Part shown: piece after piece, positions 31,067 through 39,831 of the stretch
How positions within the stretch are numbered: the stretch's first letter is position 1
Layout of the letters: each line of letters begins with the position of its first letter
Assembly (NCBI GenBank): GCA_964580575.1
Contig: CAZOLJ010000012.1
Span: 9,586 to 73,585, forward strand
Direction of reading: 5' to 3'
Length of the DNA: 64,000 bases
Source of the DNA: CAVPDE01 sp964580575
Lineage (GTDB): Bacteria; Desulfobacterota; DSM-4660; Desulfatiglandales; HGW-15
Notes under the pieces: model-generated
The model's input: the letters and a program-made list of their open reading frames with translations, nothing else
Told to the model about the DNA's origin: nothing
Database searches by the model: none
Made by a program: the position numbers and the translations under genes

Positions 31067-33145
31067 TCAGATTGCGAATTTCGAGAAGTCGGCAACCCTG
31101 AGGAAAAGCCGCGACAGCTCCTGCAGCATCCCGACCCGGTTGTTCTTGAGCTCCACACTCTCCTTGGTCAGAATCTCCACGCCGCTGAAGAAATCATCGA
31201 CCGGCCCCTTGAGCGTGGCCATGAGCTTGAGAGCATCGTAAGTGTTTTTCTTTTCGATGAGGTCCTCAATGGGTCGTTTCACGGCCTGATAGGATTCCCA
31301 CAGCTTGGATTCGCAGGGGGCCTTGAAAAGGGTAGCCTGAACCCTCATGGGCTCCTCCTGGTTCTTCAGGATGTTGCTGATCCGCTTGGAAGTGAGAACA
31401 AAGGATTCGAACTCGCCGAATTCCTTCACAAACGTCTGAAGCTGATCAAGCCTCGAACGAAGCTGATTGATGCGGTCAAACTCCACGGCAATGGCCGCCT
31501 CCACGAGCCCGTATCCATAATCGGATCGCAGCATCACCTGGCGGTATCTCTCCCTGAAGAAGTCCAGAATCTTGCGCAAAATCACGGGTTCATCAAAAGA
31601 GATTTCCTTTGACAAGATGGAGAAGGCTTTTGAAATAGTCTCCGTGAGAGAAACATCCCAATCCCTGCTTTCCAGAATACGGATGATCGCCAGAGCGTGG
31701 CGGCGCAGGGCAAAGGGGTCTGCGGCGCCTGTGGGCTCCATGCCGATAGCAAAGAAACCGGCGATCGTGTCCATCCGGTCCGCGACACTGATGATGGCTC
31801 CTAAAACAGAGGAAGGCAGTTCGTCACCGGCACGGGCAGGGAGGTAATGCTCATGCACCGCAACGCAGACCTCCTCAGGATGACCGTCCATGCGGGCGTA
31901 TTCCATCCCCATCACGCCTTGAAGCGTGGGAAACTCGGTGACCATCTGGGTGACCAGATCGCCCTTGCACAGTCTCGCCGCCAAGCGAACGAGCTGCAGC
32001 TTATCCGGTGCGACCTTTTCGGCCAGGAATTCAGCCAGGGCCGTGAAGCGCTGCACTTTTGCGTAAGAAGTGCCCAGTTCTGCCTGGTAGATCACTCCTT
32101 TGAGGTCTTCGATCCGGGCTTCGAGAGGCTTTTTTCGGTCTTCTTTGAAAAAGAAACTCGCATCCGACAGTCGTGCACGCAACACTTTTTCATGACCCTT
32201 TCGAACAAGGTCTTCGTCCTTGGCTAACGTGTTGTTGATGGCCACGAAGTTCGGCATCAATCGACCCTGCCCGTCGTGTAAGGCGAAATACTTCTGATGT
32301 TTTTTCATGGCGGTGATCAGAACCGGAGAAGGAATGGCCAAGAAGGCCTTGTCAAAGGATCCGCACACCGCAGAAGGGTACTCGACCATGTTGGCCACGG
32401 TGGAGACCAGTTCCTCGTCTCGGATCGCTACTCCTGAAACCCCTGCCGCCGCCTTAGCCACAACGTCCTTGACCTTTCTGGCCCTTTCTTTCTGATCAAG
32501 GAGAACAAAGCTTTTTCCGAGTCTTGCCAGATAGTCGTCGAGGCTTGCCACTTGCATCGTGCGGGGTGCCATAAAGCGGTGCCCCGCAGTGGTGTTGCCG
32601 CTTTGGATCCCAGCCACTTCAAAGGGGACAATCGAACCGTTGTAAAGGGCGATCATCCAATGAATCGGACGCACAAAAGGGAATCCCGCACTGCCCCATC
32701 GCATGGACTTGGGCCACGGAAGGTCTGCAAGGATCCGAGGAAAGACCTCGGAAAGAACCTCTACCGTGGGCCTCCCCGGGATGCTCCGTTTTACGAAAAG
32801 GTAATCCCCCTTGGGCGTCTCCAGAATCTCCAGGTCTTCCACAGAAACCCCGTGCTTTTTCGCAAAACCCAGGGCCGCCTTGGTGGGCTTGCCCTTGTCG
32901 TCAAAAGCGGCGGCTTTTGCCGGCCCGGTGATTTCCTGGACCGTGTCGGCCTGCGTGTCCTGAACCGTCTTGCCGATCAGCACGAGCCTTCTGGGCGTGC
33001 CGTAAGCTGCCAGGGGTTCACCGATCTCGATCCGACTGCTCTTCAGCTGGGATTCTGCAAGGTCCTTGAGCGCCTTCAGGCCGTTTTCAAGATAGTCCGA
33101 AGGAATCTCCTCTGTACCGATCTCCAACAAAAGTTCATGAAACAT
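31067..33145 (-). CDS. glyS: Glycyl-tRNA synthetase beta subunit
   Basis: A 692-residue beta chain of the alpha2beta2 bacterial GlyRS. Start ATG 33145 (MFHELLLEIGTEEIP) follows AGGAAAGAGG; the frame opens further upstream without an RBS. Family landmarks are LLEIGTEEIPSDYLENGLK, YGTPRRLVL, FVRPIHWM, and an ALRRHALAIIRI segment. It lies downstream of glyQ on the same strand, separated by a 187-bp gap holding a palindromic repeat. Confidence 0.96.
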   Translation of the reverse strand: MFHELLLEIGTEEIPSDYLENGLKALKDLAESQLKSSRIEIGEPLAAYGTPRRLVLIGKTVQDTQADTVQEITGPAKAAAFDDKGKPTKAALGFAKKHGVSVEDLEILETPKGDYLFVKRSIPGRPTVEVLSEVFPRILADLPWPKSMRWGSAGFPFVRPIHWMIALYNGSIVPFEVAGIQSGNTTAGHRFMAPRTMQVASLDDYLARLGKSFVLLDQKERARKVKDVVAKAAAGVSGVAIRDEELVSTVANMVEYPSAVCGSFDKAFLAIPSPVLITAMKKHQKYFALHDGQGRLMPNFVAINNTLAKDEDLVRKGHEKVLRARLSDASFFFKEDRKKPLEARIEDLKGVIYQAELGTSYAKVQRFTALAEFLAEKVAPDKLQLVRLAARLCKGDLVTQMVTEFPTLQGVMGMEYARMDGHPEEVCVAVHEHYLPARAGDELPSSVLGAIISVADRMDTIAGFFAIGMEPTGAADPFALRRHALAIIRILESRDWDVSLTETISKAFSILSKEISFDEPVILRKILDFFRERYRQVMLRSDYGYGLVEAAIAVEFDRINQLRSRLDQLQTFVKEFGEFESFVLTSKRISNILKNQEEPMRVQATLFKAPCESKLWESYQAVKRPIEDLIEKKNTYDALKLMATLKGPVDDFFSGVEILTKESVELKNNRVGMLQELSRLFLRVADFSKFAI

Positions 33146-33203
33146 AGAGCCTCTTTCCTTAAAGCGTTCTTCAATTGGTGCCGAAAGGCACAAGGTCGCG
33201 CAC

Positions 33204-33282
33204 TGTCATTTCGACCGAAGGGAGAAATCTTTGTTGAACCAATCGAGAGATTTCTCAGTCGCTCCGCTCCTTCGAAATGACG
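33204..33282. repeat. Palindromic dispersed repeat, copy 1 (3' of glyQ)
   Basis: Begins TGTCATTTCGACCGAAGGGA and ends CTTCGAAATGACG; inner arms GAGAAATCT and AGATTTCTC also pair. Copy 2 lies at 34276-34355, so glyQ is bracketed by this element. Confidence 0.8.
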
Positions 33283-33332
33283 CGATTGCTAGTCCACGAA
33301 GATGCAATGGATTGTTTCCCCCTTCCACGCCC

Positions 33333-34205
33333 TTATGTCCGATTCAGCAAGGGAAATCCCATCTCCTCCCTCTGGGTGAGATAATTCTTGGCAACGAAGC
33401 GGGCGAGATTTCTTATTCGCTCGATGTACTTGGTTCTCTGGGCCACACTGATCGCTCCCCGCGCATCCAGGATGTTGAACAGGTGGGAGCACTTGAGACA
33501 GTAATCGTAGGCCGGGAGAACAAGGCTTTTTTCACTCACCCGGATGGATTCCTGTTCGCACAGGTCAAACATCTTGAGAAGCATCTCCACGTCCGCGACT
33601 TCGAAACAGTACACCGAATTCTCCCACTCCCCTTTCTTGTGGACGTCGCCGTACTTGACCCGGTCATTCCACTGGAGATCATACACGCTGTCTTTTTCCT
33701 GGAGATACATGGCGATTCGTTCAAGACCATAGGTGATTTCCACGGAAATGGGGTCCAGACGGATGCTCCCGGCTTGCTGGAAGTAAGTGAACTGGGTGAT
33801 TTCCATTCCGTCCAGCCAGACCTCCCAGCCCAACCCGGATGCGCCCAGCGTGGGCGACTCCCAGTCGTCTTCCACAAAACGGATATCATGGTCCAGAGGA
33901 TCGACGCCCAAGGCTTTGAGGCTGTCGAGATACATATCCTGAATCTCGAGAGGCGAGGGCTTGATGATCACCTGATACTGATAGTAATGGCCTAACCGGT
34001 TCGGGTTCTCCCCGTAGCGGCCGTCCGTAGGGCGGCGGGAAGGTTCCACATAAGCCACGGACCAGGGTTCGGGGCCCAAGGCCCTCAACAGGGTGGCGGG
34101 ATTGAAGGTGCCTGCGCCCACCTCCAGGTCGTAGGGCTGCTGGATCACACATCCCTTGTCTGCCCAGAATCGCTCCAGGGTCATGATCAATTCCTGAAAG
34201 GTCAT
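33333..34205 (-). CDS. glyQ: Glycyl-tRNA synthetase alpha subunit
   Basis: A 290-residue catalytic alpha chain. Highly conserved stretches include LERFWADKGCVIQQPYD, EVGAGTFNPATLLRALGPEP, AYVEPSRRPTDGRYGENPNR and QQAGSIRLDPISVEITYGLE. Size and order (glyQ before glyS) are normal. ATG follows AGGAGCAAGAAAA weakly. It is flanked by two copies of a palindromic repeat, the upstream one probably lying in its 5' untranslated region. Confidence 0.97.
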   Translation of the reverse strand: MTFQELIMTLERFWADKGCVIQQPYDLEVGAGTFNPATLLRALGPEPWSVAYVEPSRRPTDGRYGENPNRLGHYYQYQVIIKPSPLEIQDMYLDSLKALGVDPLDHDIRFVEDDWESPTLGASGLGWEVWLDGMEITQFTYFQQAGSIRLDPISVEITYGLERIAMYLQEKDSVYDLQWNDRVKYGDVHKKGEWENSVYCFEVADVEMLLKMFDLCEQESIRVSEKSLVLPAYDYCLKCSHLFNILDARGAISVAQRTKYIERIRNLARFVAKNYLTQREEMGFPLLNRT

Positions 34206-34275
34206 AGGATTTTCTTGCTCCTAATGAAAATGGGTGATTCTAGGCGGCATCGTAAGAGGCCGTGTAGATTGTATC

Positions 34276-34355
34276 TGTCATTTCGACCGCAGGGAGAAAT
34301 CCTTCCTTTTCGTCGGATCGGGACTTCAAGATTTCTCGCTTCGCTCGAAATGACA
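34276..34355. repeat. Palindromic dispersed repeat, copy 2 (5' of glyQ)
   Basis: TGTCATTTCGACCGCAGGGA at the left and GCTTCGCTCGAAATGACA at the right, with inner GAGAAATC / GATTTCTC arms. Same orientation and architecture as the copy at 33204-33282. Confidence 0.8.
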
Positions 34356-34684
34356 TGGTAAAGGGAGTTCTTACGGAGCCGTCGATTTTGAAGCTTGGAA
34401 AATTATCATCCGAGAGGCATAATGTCAAGAAAGGGATCTCCCTTGAAAAAGACTGTGCTCAATGTGCGGCGGTCATGGGGATGTTCGAAGTAGATCTTTT
34501 CCCTGAGGAGGTGAACAGCACGGATCACCCCCAGGCCAGGGAATTCAGAAAAGTGCTTGAAGCTGTGGCGGCCGACTTCCAGTGCGAGCTCCTGTCTTTT
34601 GAAGTGGACCACGGAACCGTGTCCTTTGTTTTTGACAGCGATGAGCTGAACGCAGAGATTCTGAGGATGCTGGAATCCAAGTGA
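34355..34684 (+). CDS. Small hypothetical protein
   Basis: Up to 109 residues. The C-terminal 70 residues (from ATG 34472, MGMFEVDLFPEEVNSTDH to LNAEILRMLESK) have balanced, protein-like composition and a clear alpha/beta pattern. The first 39 residues begin in the palindromic repeat, lack a ribosome-binding site, and may not be translated, so 34472 is a serious alternative start. It is the only + strand gene between glyQ and recO. I do not recognise the family. Confidence 0.45.
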   Translation: MVKGVLTEPSILKLGKLSSERHNVKKGISLEKDCAQCAAVMGMFEVDLFPEEVNSTDHPQAREFRKVLEAVAADFQCELLSFEVDHGTVSFVFDSDELNAEILRMLESK

Positions 34685-34744
34685 GCAAAGCACGGTGGCG
34701 ATGAATCGCTACTCGGTAGATCTCGGTCATTGGCGGACCAACGA

Positions 34745-34834
34745 AAGGTACAAGGTCCATGGTACAGGGTGCAAGGAAGACCCTCCTGCATCGACCATGT
34801 TTTTCCTTGTACCTTGAACCTTGTACCTTGCACC
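34745..34834. repeat. Word-like palindromic array at the hypothetical/recO convergent junction
   Basis: AAGGTACAAGGTCCATGGTA and GGGTGCAAGG on the left pair with CCTTGTACCTTGAACC and TTGTACCTTGCACC on the right. It ends next to the recO stop and may serve as a two-way terminator. Confidence 0.7.
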
Positions 34835-34838
34835 TCCT

Positions 34839-35582
34839 TCATTCCATATACTTCGTGGTTCGAAGCTTTTGCTCCAGCCGGTGTTCCCGGTGCAGTTTGA
34901 GGATGCCGGAAATCTCTTTGAGAACGGTTTCCGCGAGATCCTGAGGTGTGGATTCGCAGAGAGAACCGGTCTGAAGCCTTGCGAGGGCTTTGACCGTTTC
35001 CGGCCCCATGGGCGGGTGAATCGCCGACGGCTGCCGGCATTTCAAACAAGCCACCGTGCCTCGTTCGGGGATGAAGACGGCAAGCCCCTCTCCCTTGTAA
35101 GTTCTCCCACAGCGGCAACAATTCTCCAGATTGATTCTGTATCCGCCTAACGCCAAAGCCCTCAGTTCAAAAGCAAGAGGGATCCTTGCCGAGCATTCCC
35201 CTTCCGACAGAGCGTTGAGGGAGTCCTTGAGAAGATCGAACATGCGCGGTTCTGAAACGCCCGGCGGGAAAAGGAGCTCCGTGAGCTCGATCATGTAGCT
35301 GGCCCTGCTGAGAGCAGTAAAGTCGGCTCTCAGACCCTGAAAGGCGTGCTGGAGTTTGCCCGAGTGAAGAAAACAGGGCTTGTCCTCTCCCCTGGTCTCA
35401 TGTTCAAGATTGACGAGCGAAAAGGTCTCAAAGCAATTCACAAAACGTTTGAAGCTCCGCTTGGCTCCCTTAGCCACCCCCCGCAACAGTCCTTTGTCCC
35501 GGGCAAAGAAAATGACGAGGAGATCCGATTCCCTGATCTCCCTGACGCGCATGATAATGGCCGGTGAAACCTGAGTCGTCAT
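34839..35582 (-). CDS. recO: DNA repair protein RecO
   Basis: A 247-residue RecO. Start ATG 35582 gives MTTQVSPAIIMRVREIRESD, the usual N-terminal OB-fold opening; the frame is open further upstream. A zinc-binding segment CCRCGR...CLKCRQP lies in the C-terminal half, and the GLLRGVAKGAKRSFKRF stretch is typical of RecO. It acts with RecF/RecR to load RecA on gapped DNA. Confidence 0.9.
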   Translation of the reverse strand: MTTQVSPAIIMRVREIRESDLLVIFFARDKGLLRGVAKGAKRSFKRFVNCFETFSLVNLEHETRGEDKPCFLHSGKLQHAFQGLRADFTALSRASYMIELTELLFPPGVSEPRMFDLLKDSLNALSEGECSARIPLAFELRALALGGYRINLENCCRCGRTYKGEGLAVFIPERGTVACLKCRQPSAIHPPMGPETVKALARLQTGSLCESTPQDLAETVLKEISGILKLHREHRLEQKLRTTKYME

Positions 35583-35639
35583 AACAAAAAAAGCCCTTTG
35601 CCAAGAGCTCGTGGCAAAGGGCAACACGCATGAAAGAGC

Positions 35640-36236
35640 CTACTTGAAGGTTGTTGAGAACGGCACCACCTTGGTGATACCGTCCGCTTTAAAGGTGAAA
35701 TTGGCTTCCTTGAGCGTGACAGGCACACTCATCAAAGGAACCCCTTCCCACCATCGCTTGATCGCATCCCAGGGGCCCCAGCCCTTGGCTTTAAGAGCGT
35801 ATCCGCCGGTGACGCCAACGCTCATGAAAGCAGACTGGGTGGTGATCACGGTGTTCAAACGGACGTGGCTGGTCTTGCCTGCCGGAATCCAGTAGGAGTC
35901 GCTGTTGTTGCCCGAGTAGAGCTCGAACACCTCGTCAAAGGCCACCGTAAAGGTCACACCCTCCAGAAGGACCGGGAAGGAGTTGGGGTTGGTCACGCTG
36001 AGCAGGAAACTGAGTGGCAGAAACGCACCGTGCGCGCCCTTGGTCCCCTGCACAGGTTCTGCCTTGGCATCATAATGCCAGAAGCCGTCATACTGTGTGA
36101 CTTCGTAGTATACCCCTTTGATCACCGGGGTCTTGAAATCCGCAGCCGAAGGTTTGGCCTCCATGCCTGCGCAGGATACAAATATCACTCCCATCAAGAA
36201 AACCAACGCTATGAACAATGCCAGTCTTTTCTTCAT
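35640..36236 (-). CDS. Lipoprotein with LEA14/WHy-like domain
   Basis: A 198-residue protein with a lipoprotein signal (LVFLMGVIFVSC, lipobox VSCAG). The body has an NPNSFPVLLEGVTFTV segment characteristic of late-embryogenesis/WHy beta-sandwich domains, followed by IPAGKTSHVRLNTVIT. ATG follows AAAGGGAGG. Known LEA14-like lipoproteins have poorly defined roles in envelope or stress protection. It appears monocistronic. Confidence 0.65.
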   Translation of the reverse strand: MKKRLALFIALVFLMGVIFVSCAGMEAKPSAADFKTPVIKGVYYEVTQYDGFWHYDAKAEPVQGTKGAHGAFLPLSFLLSVTNPNSFPVLLEGVTFTVAFDEVFELYSGNNSDSYWIPAGKTSHVRLNTVITTQSAFMSVGVTGGYALKAKGWGPWDAIKRWWEGVPLMSVPVTLKEANFTFKADGITKVVPFSTTFK

Positions 36237-36291
36237 TATGAACCTCCCTTTGGAGAAAGAAGAGCGTTTATCCTGAAGCGCAGCAAAGATT

Positions 36292-37101
36292 TCAGGCGAG
36301 CCATCGCTTTCTGCGCTTGTAGTGTTTCACGTCACGAAAACTCTTTTTTCCGCCCTTGTCGGTCAGGCCAAGGTAGAAGTCTTTGATGTCCTCATTTTGC
36401 GCCAACTTCTCGGAGCTGTCGTCCATGACGATCCGGCCGGTCTCCATGACGTACGCATGGGGCGCCACGTTCAGAGCCAGCTTGGCGTTCTGCTCCACCA
36501 GAAGAATGGAAATGCGCTGCTCCTGGTTCAACTGGGTGATGATCCTGAAGATCTCGTGGATGAGCTTGGGCGCAAGGCCCATGGACGGCTCATCCAGCAG
36601 CACCAGCTTGGGCTCCGTCATCAACGCCCTGCCGACCACGGTCATCTGCTGCTCCCCCCCGCTCACGAATCCCGCTGTTTCATTGCGTTTCTCTCGCAAA
36701 CGAGGGAAGTAGTGGTACACGAGTTCGAGCTTCTCACGGACAGTCCCCGTTTTCCTGAGGTGAGCGCCCACCTTGAGGTTTTCTTCCACCGTGAGGTGCT
36801 CGAAGACCCGTCTTCCTTCGATGACTTGGACAATTCCCATCCTGGCGATATTTGCGGCATTCTCGTGGTGAATGCGTCGGCCTTCATACTCAATGGCCCC
36901 GTCCGTGACTTCACCATCCTCGGTGTTCAGGAGTCCCGAGATGGCTTTCAGGGTCGTACTCTTCCCTGCGCCGTTGGCGCCCAGAAGGGCGACGATGCCT
37001 CCTCTCGGCACCTCGATAGAGACCCCCTTGAGGACCAGGATGACCTCATGGTACTTGACCTCGATGTTGTTGATCTTGAGGATTCTTTCTACCGCTTCCA
37101 A
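36292..37101 (-). CDS. livF: Branched-chain amino acid-type ABC transporter ATPase LivF
   Basis: A 269-residue ATPase: Walker A GANGAGKST, signature VSGGEQQM, Walker B LVLLDEPSMGLAP and the family tail MDDSSEKL. The C-terminus carries an unusual basic extension (RDVKHYKRRKRWLA). It is the last gene of the livG-acs-livH-livM-livK-livF run and lies 27 bp after livK. Confidence 0.93.
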   Translation of the reverse strand: MEAVERILKINNIEVKYHEVILVLKGVSIEVPRGGIVALLGANGAGKSTTLKAISGLLNTEDGEVTDGAIEYEGRRIHHENAANIARMGIVQVIEGRRVFEHLTVEENLKVGAHLRKTGTVREKLELVYHYFPRLREKRNETAGFVSGGEQQMTVVGRALMTEPKLVLLDEPSMGLAPKLIHEIFRIITQLNQEQRISILLVEQNAKLALNVAPHAYVMETGRIVMDDSSEKLAQNEDIKDFYLGLTDKGGKKSFRDVKHYKRRKRWLA

Positions 37102-37128
37102 TGGCCCAACCTCCTTGGGATAGGGTTT

Positions 37129-38370
37129 TTACCAGCCGAACCAGTCTTTTGCCCACTTGTCAGGCCAGCGCTGTTTCAAGTCCACGTGAGAGACTGTCTG
37201 AAATTTCCCACCCTTCCATTCCTGCACCAGACATCCTGTGGCCGGCCTGTGATCGGTGGGCGTAAAGGTAATGGGAGATGCACCGAGACCGATGTCAAAG
37301 TTCGACAGGGTTTCAAAACCTATCTTCATGATCCCCGGGCCCGTCAAATCCCCTGCCTTGTCAGCCCTCTTCATAGCTTCCCAGAGCACCAGAGCGTTGC
37401 CCCAGGCCTGAACGGTTCGGATCAACCTCTTCTCTTGCGGAACCGCAGGGCTAAACTTTTTTGCGGAGGCCACGACAATGTCCATGTTCTTGTAGGGTTG
37501 GCCGAAGAATGCACAGGGGGTGGCACCGATAGCGCCTTCCGCAGCTTCACCAGCCAGTCTCGGCAGGTTTTCATCAAATCCCCAGTTGTTGATGATGTGA
37601 TCAGCCTTGAGCCCCAGGGCAAAAGCGTCCCGGAGAGTGGCGGAAACCGACATGGTCGTGTTGCCGTGCCAGATCACATCCGGCTCGAACTTCTTAAAGG
37701 CCATGATCTGGCTCTTCGTATCCAGCGCGAACAGAGAAACGTCCTGATCGTCCCCAACTTCAAATCCAAGAAGGGCTGCGTGATCTTTGATCGCCTTGAT
37801 AGGAGCGCTGGCATAGGGGGACGCAAACATGTAAGAGCAAGCCAGTCTGGGTTTCCTTTTCTTGTAATCCGATTTGGTGGGCCACTTCTTGTCGAACCAG
37901 GCAGTGAGGCAGGCCCTGGCGTTGGTGGAGTAATCCGAGGAGAAGAACAGATTGAAAGGCGTTTTCTTCGGGTCGGTCAGGTGAGCGGAGTAGGAAGCGG
38001 AAACATAGGGCATTTGATCCTTGTTGACCGTTGGAGAAAGGGCCTCTGTGTCGCCGGTGCCCCACCCCATGATGGCCACGACTCCCAGCCTTTTCAGAAG
38101 GTTGTACTTGGTGATCGCCTCAGGGATCCGGTAGCCGTAATCAAACCAGGTGTATTTGATTTTCCTGCCGTTGACCCCTCCCTGATCGTTGATGTACTTC
38201 ATCGCTTCTTCCATTCCGATGGCATAGTCTTTCCCGACATCCGATGTGGCTCCTGTGGTATCCATGATACCCCCGATCGGGATATCGGCCGCCGCGACAA
38301 ACGCGGAAAAAGCAAGCACCAAAATCAAGGTTAGGATTGAAGTGAATACCTGTCGATGCATCTTCTTCAT
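37129..38370 (-). CDS. livK: ABC transporter periplasmic substrate-binding protein (LivK-type)
   Basis: A 413-residue type I periplasmic-binding protein. ATG 38370 follows GGGGGAAAAG and gives a clean signal peptide (ILTLILVLAFSAFVAAA). Conserved ligand-domain features include GIMDTTGATSDVGKDYAIG, YINDQGGVNGRKI and the AIMGWGTGDTEALSP stretch. Liv-type binding proteins beside acyl-CoA ligases often bind aromatic or other carboxylic acids, so the ligand here need not be an amino acid. A 135-bp repeat element separates it from livM. Confidence 0.92.
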   Translation of the reverse strand: MKKMHRQVFTSILTLILVLAFSAFVAAADIPIGGIMDTTGATSDVGKDYAIGMEEAMKYINDQGGVNGRKIKYTWFDYGYRIPEAITKYNLLKRLGVVAIMGWGTGDTEALSPTVNKDQMPYVSASYSAHLTDPKKTPFNLFFSSDYSTNARACLTAWFDKKWPTKSDYKKRKPRLACSYMFASPYASAPIKAIKDHAALLGFEVGDDQDVSLFALDTKSQIMAFKKFEPDVIWHGNTTMSVSATLRDAFALGLKADHIINNWGFDENLPRLAGEAAEGAIGATPCAFFGQPYKNMDIVVASAKKFSPAVPQEKRLIRTVQAWGNALVLWEAMKRADKAGDLTGPGIMKIGFETLSNFDIGLGASPITFTPTDHRPATGCLVQEWKGGKFQTVSHVDLKQRWPDKWAKDWFGW

Positions 38371-38490
38371 GTCTTTTCCCCCTTCAAGAATGAAAAATGT
38401 TTCACCGAAATCGATCCTCCAAACAATACGAACCTCCTCCACCTCCTTTCTGCAGTTGACGCATTTGACTTTTTGCCATCCAGGCAAATC

Positions 38491-38625
38491 TGATGAACTC
38501 GCAAAAAGTCGGGAAATGCCTTTTCCGTCATTCCGGCGAAAGCCGGAATCCAGCTCTTTCTGACTCGTTGCGATTTCTCTGGACCCCGGTTTTCACCGGG
38601 GTGACGGCTTGTTAGGAACTTATCA
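38491..38625. repeat. MITE-like element, copy 1 (135 bp)
   Basis: Left end TGATGAACTCGCAAAAAGTC; inside are GTCATTCCGGCGAAAGCCGG (hairpin A) and GGACCCCGG-TTTTCA-CCGGGGTGACGGC (hairpin B); the right end fades into GAACTTATCA. Copy 2 at 44861-44992 is inverted and shares ends and both hairpins. No coding capacity. Confidence 0.75.
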
Positions 38626-38651
38626 AATGTAAAAGCATAAACTGTGTTTTC

Positions 38652-39752
38652 TTAGTAGGAAAACGGCCAAAGATTGAAATAGTTCTTGATCTGCCACCAG
38701 CGGTAAGCCAGTCCGTTGGGTTCGTAAATCAGGAAAGCGCAGATGGCAAGGCCAAAGGCCGAATCCTTTATATAGGCAAAATCGAACAGCAGTTTAGGGT
38801 AGTAGGCCGACAGGGGAATCACCACCCACTGCAGCCCCTCCATGACAAGGACCATGAATATGGAACCAAAAATAGCGCCGTGGATCGACCCGACCCCTCC
38901 GATGAGAATCACGCCGACCAGCCACAGAGACCAGAACCAAGGGAAGTGCTCCGGGCTCAGGGCTGCGGTGTTGCTGACCCAGAAAGCTCCCGCGATTCCT
39001 GCGAAAAAACCGGCCACGAAGAAGGCCAGAAGCTTGTACCGAATAATGTCGATCCCAAGAGCTTCGGCGGCAATATCATTGTCTCGAATGGCCACCCAGG
39101 CTCTTCCCGGTTTGGAACGGAGAAGATTGGCCATGGCAATGACCATCAAGGTGGTGATGACGGCCATGAGATAGTAGACTTTGACGTCACCCTCGATCAC
39201 CCATGGTCCGATTTTAATCGTGCCAGGAGGCAGCGAGAATGCCTGGCCTCTTCCACCGATCTGGCTCACGTACTGGGTCAAAATGAAATCTACGGTAATA
39301 AACTGGGCCGCCATGGTGGTGAGGATGAGGTAGAAACCCTTGACCTTTGCGGACGGCAGTCCAAAGAGGACACTCCAAATGCCGGCCACGATTCCCGCGA
39401 CAATAATGCTGATCGGATAAGCGAGACCCAGGTCCGTGAAAAAATGGGGCCATGGAAACTGTAGCACGAGTAAAGTGCTGGTGTAAGCGCCTACGGCAAT
39501 GAACGCGGCATGCCCCAGGGTGATGAGGCCGGTGTAGCCGATGAGGAGCTGCACGCCCAGAGCGCCCATGGCAGTGTAGCCGACCATGGTGGCGACACTG
39601 ACAAAATAGCCGGGCAACAGCTGGGGGATGCCCACAAAGATGATCAAGAGAAGCAGAATCATCTTCATTTTGATGAAGGTGCTTTGCCACCATCCCTGAT
39701 CTTCCCGATAGTACTGATGATAGTCACCGCATGGTAGCCAGACACTGGACAT
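38652..39752 (-). CDS. livM: ABC transporter permease LivM
   Basis: A 366-residue permease with 8-10 hydrophobic segments (IILLLLIIFVGIPQLLPG, IGYTGLITLGHAAFIAVGAY) and the LivM-type cytoplasmic loop SKPGRAWVAIRDNDIAAEALG. The N-terminal 28 residues before the first helix are hydrophilic. It forms the transmembrane pair with LivH. Confidence 0.93.
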   Translation of the reverse strand: MSSVWLPCGDYHQYYREDQGWWQSTFIKMKMILLLLIIFVGIPQLLPGYFVSVATMVGYTAMGALGVQLLIGYTGLITLGHAAFIAVGAYTSTLLVLQFPWPHFFTDLGLAYPISIIVAGIVAGIWSVLFGLPSAKVKGFYLILTTMAAQFITVDFILTQYVSQIGGRGQAFSLPPGTIKIGPWVIEGDVKVYYLMAVITTLMVIAMANLLRSKPGRAWVAIRDNDIAAEALGIDIIRYKLLAFFVAGFFAGIAGAFWVSNTAALSPEHFPWFWSLWLVGVILIGGVGSIHGAIFGSIFMVLVMEGLQWVVIPLSAYYPKLLFDFAYIKDSAFGLAICAFLIYEPNGLAYRWWQIKNYFNLWPFSY

Positions 39753-39775
39753 AAAATAACCTCGCCTTGCTCGGT

Positions 39776-39829
39776 GATTTTATACAAAGCGGCGAAGCCG
39801 CGTTATATAAAATCGCTCTGCGATTTTAT
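39776..39829. repeat. Double hairpin between livM and livH
   Basis: GCGGC-GAA-GCCGC (39789-39801) and ATAAAATCGC-TCT-GCGATTTTAT (39807-39829), the latter a perfect 10-bp stem. It is transcribed within the operon and may stabilise the upstream mRNA segment. Confidence 0.65.
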
Positions 39830-39831
39830 GT

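Noticed and set aside
36322..38334. A 670-codon + strand frame opposite livF and livK
   Set aside because: Antisense to two well-supported transporter genes, no domain, no ribosome-binding site.
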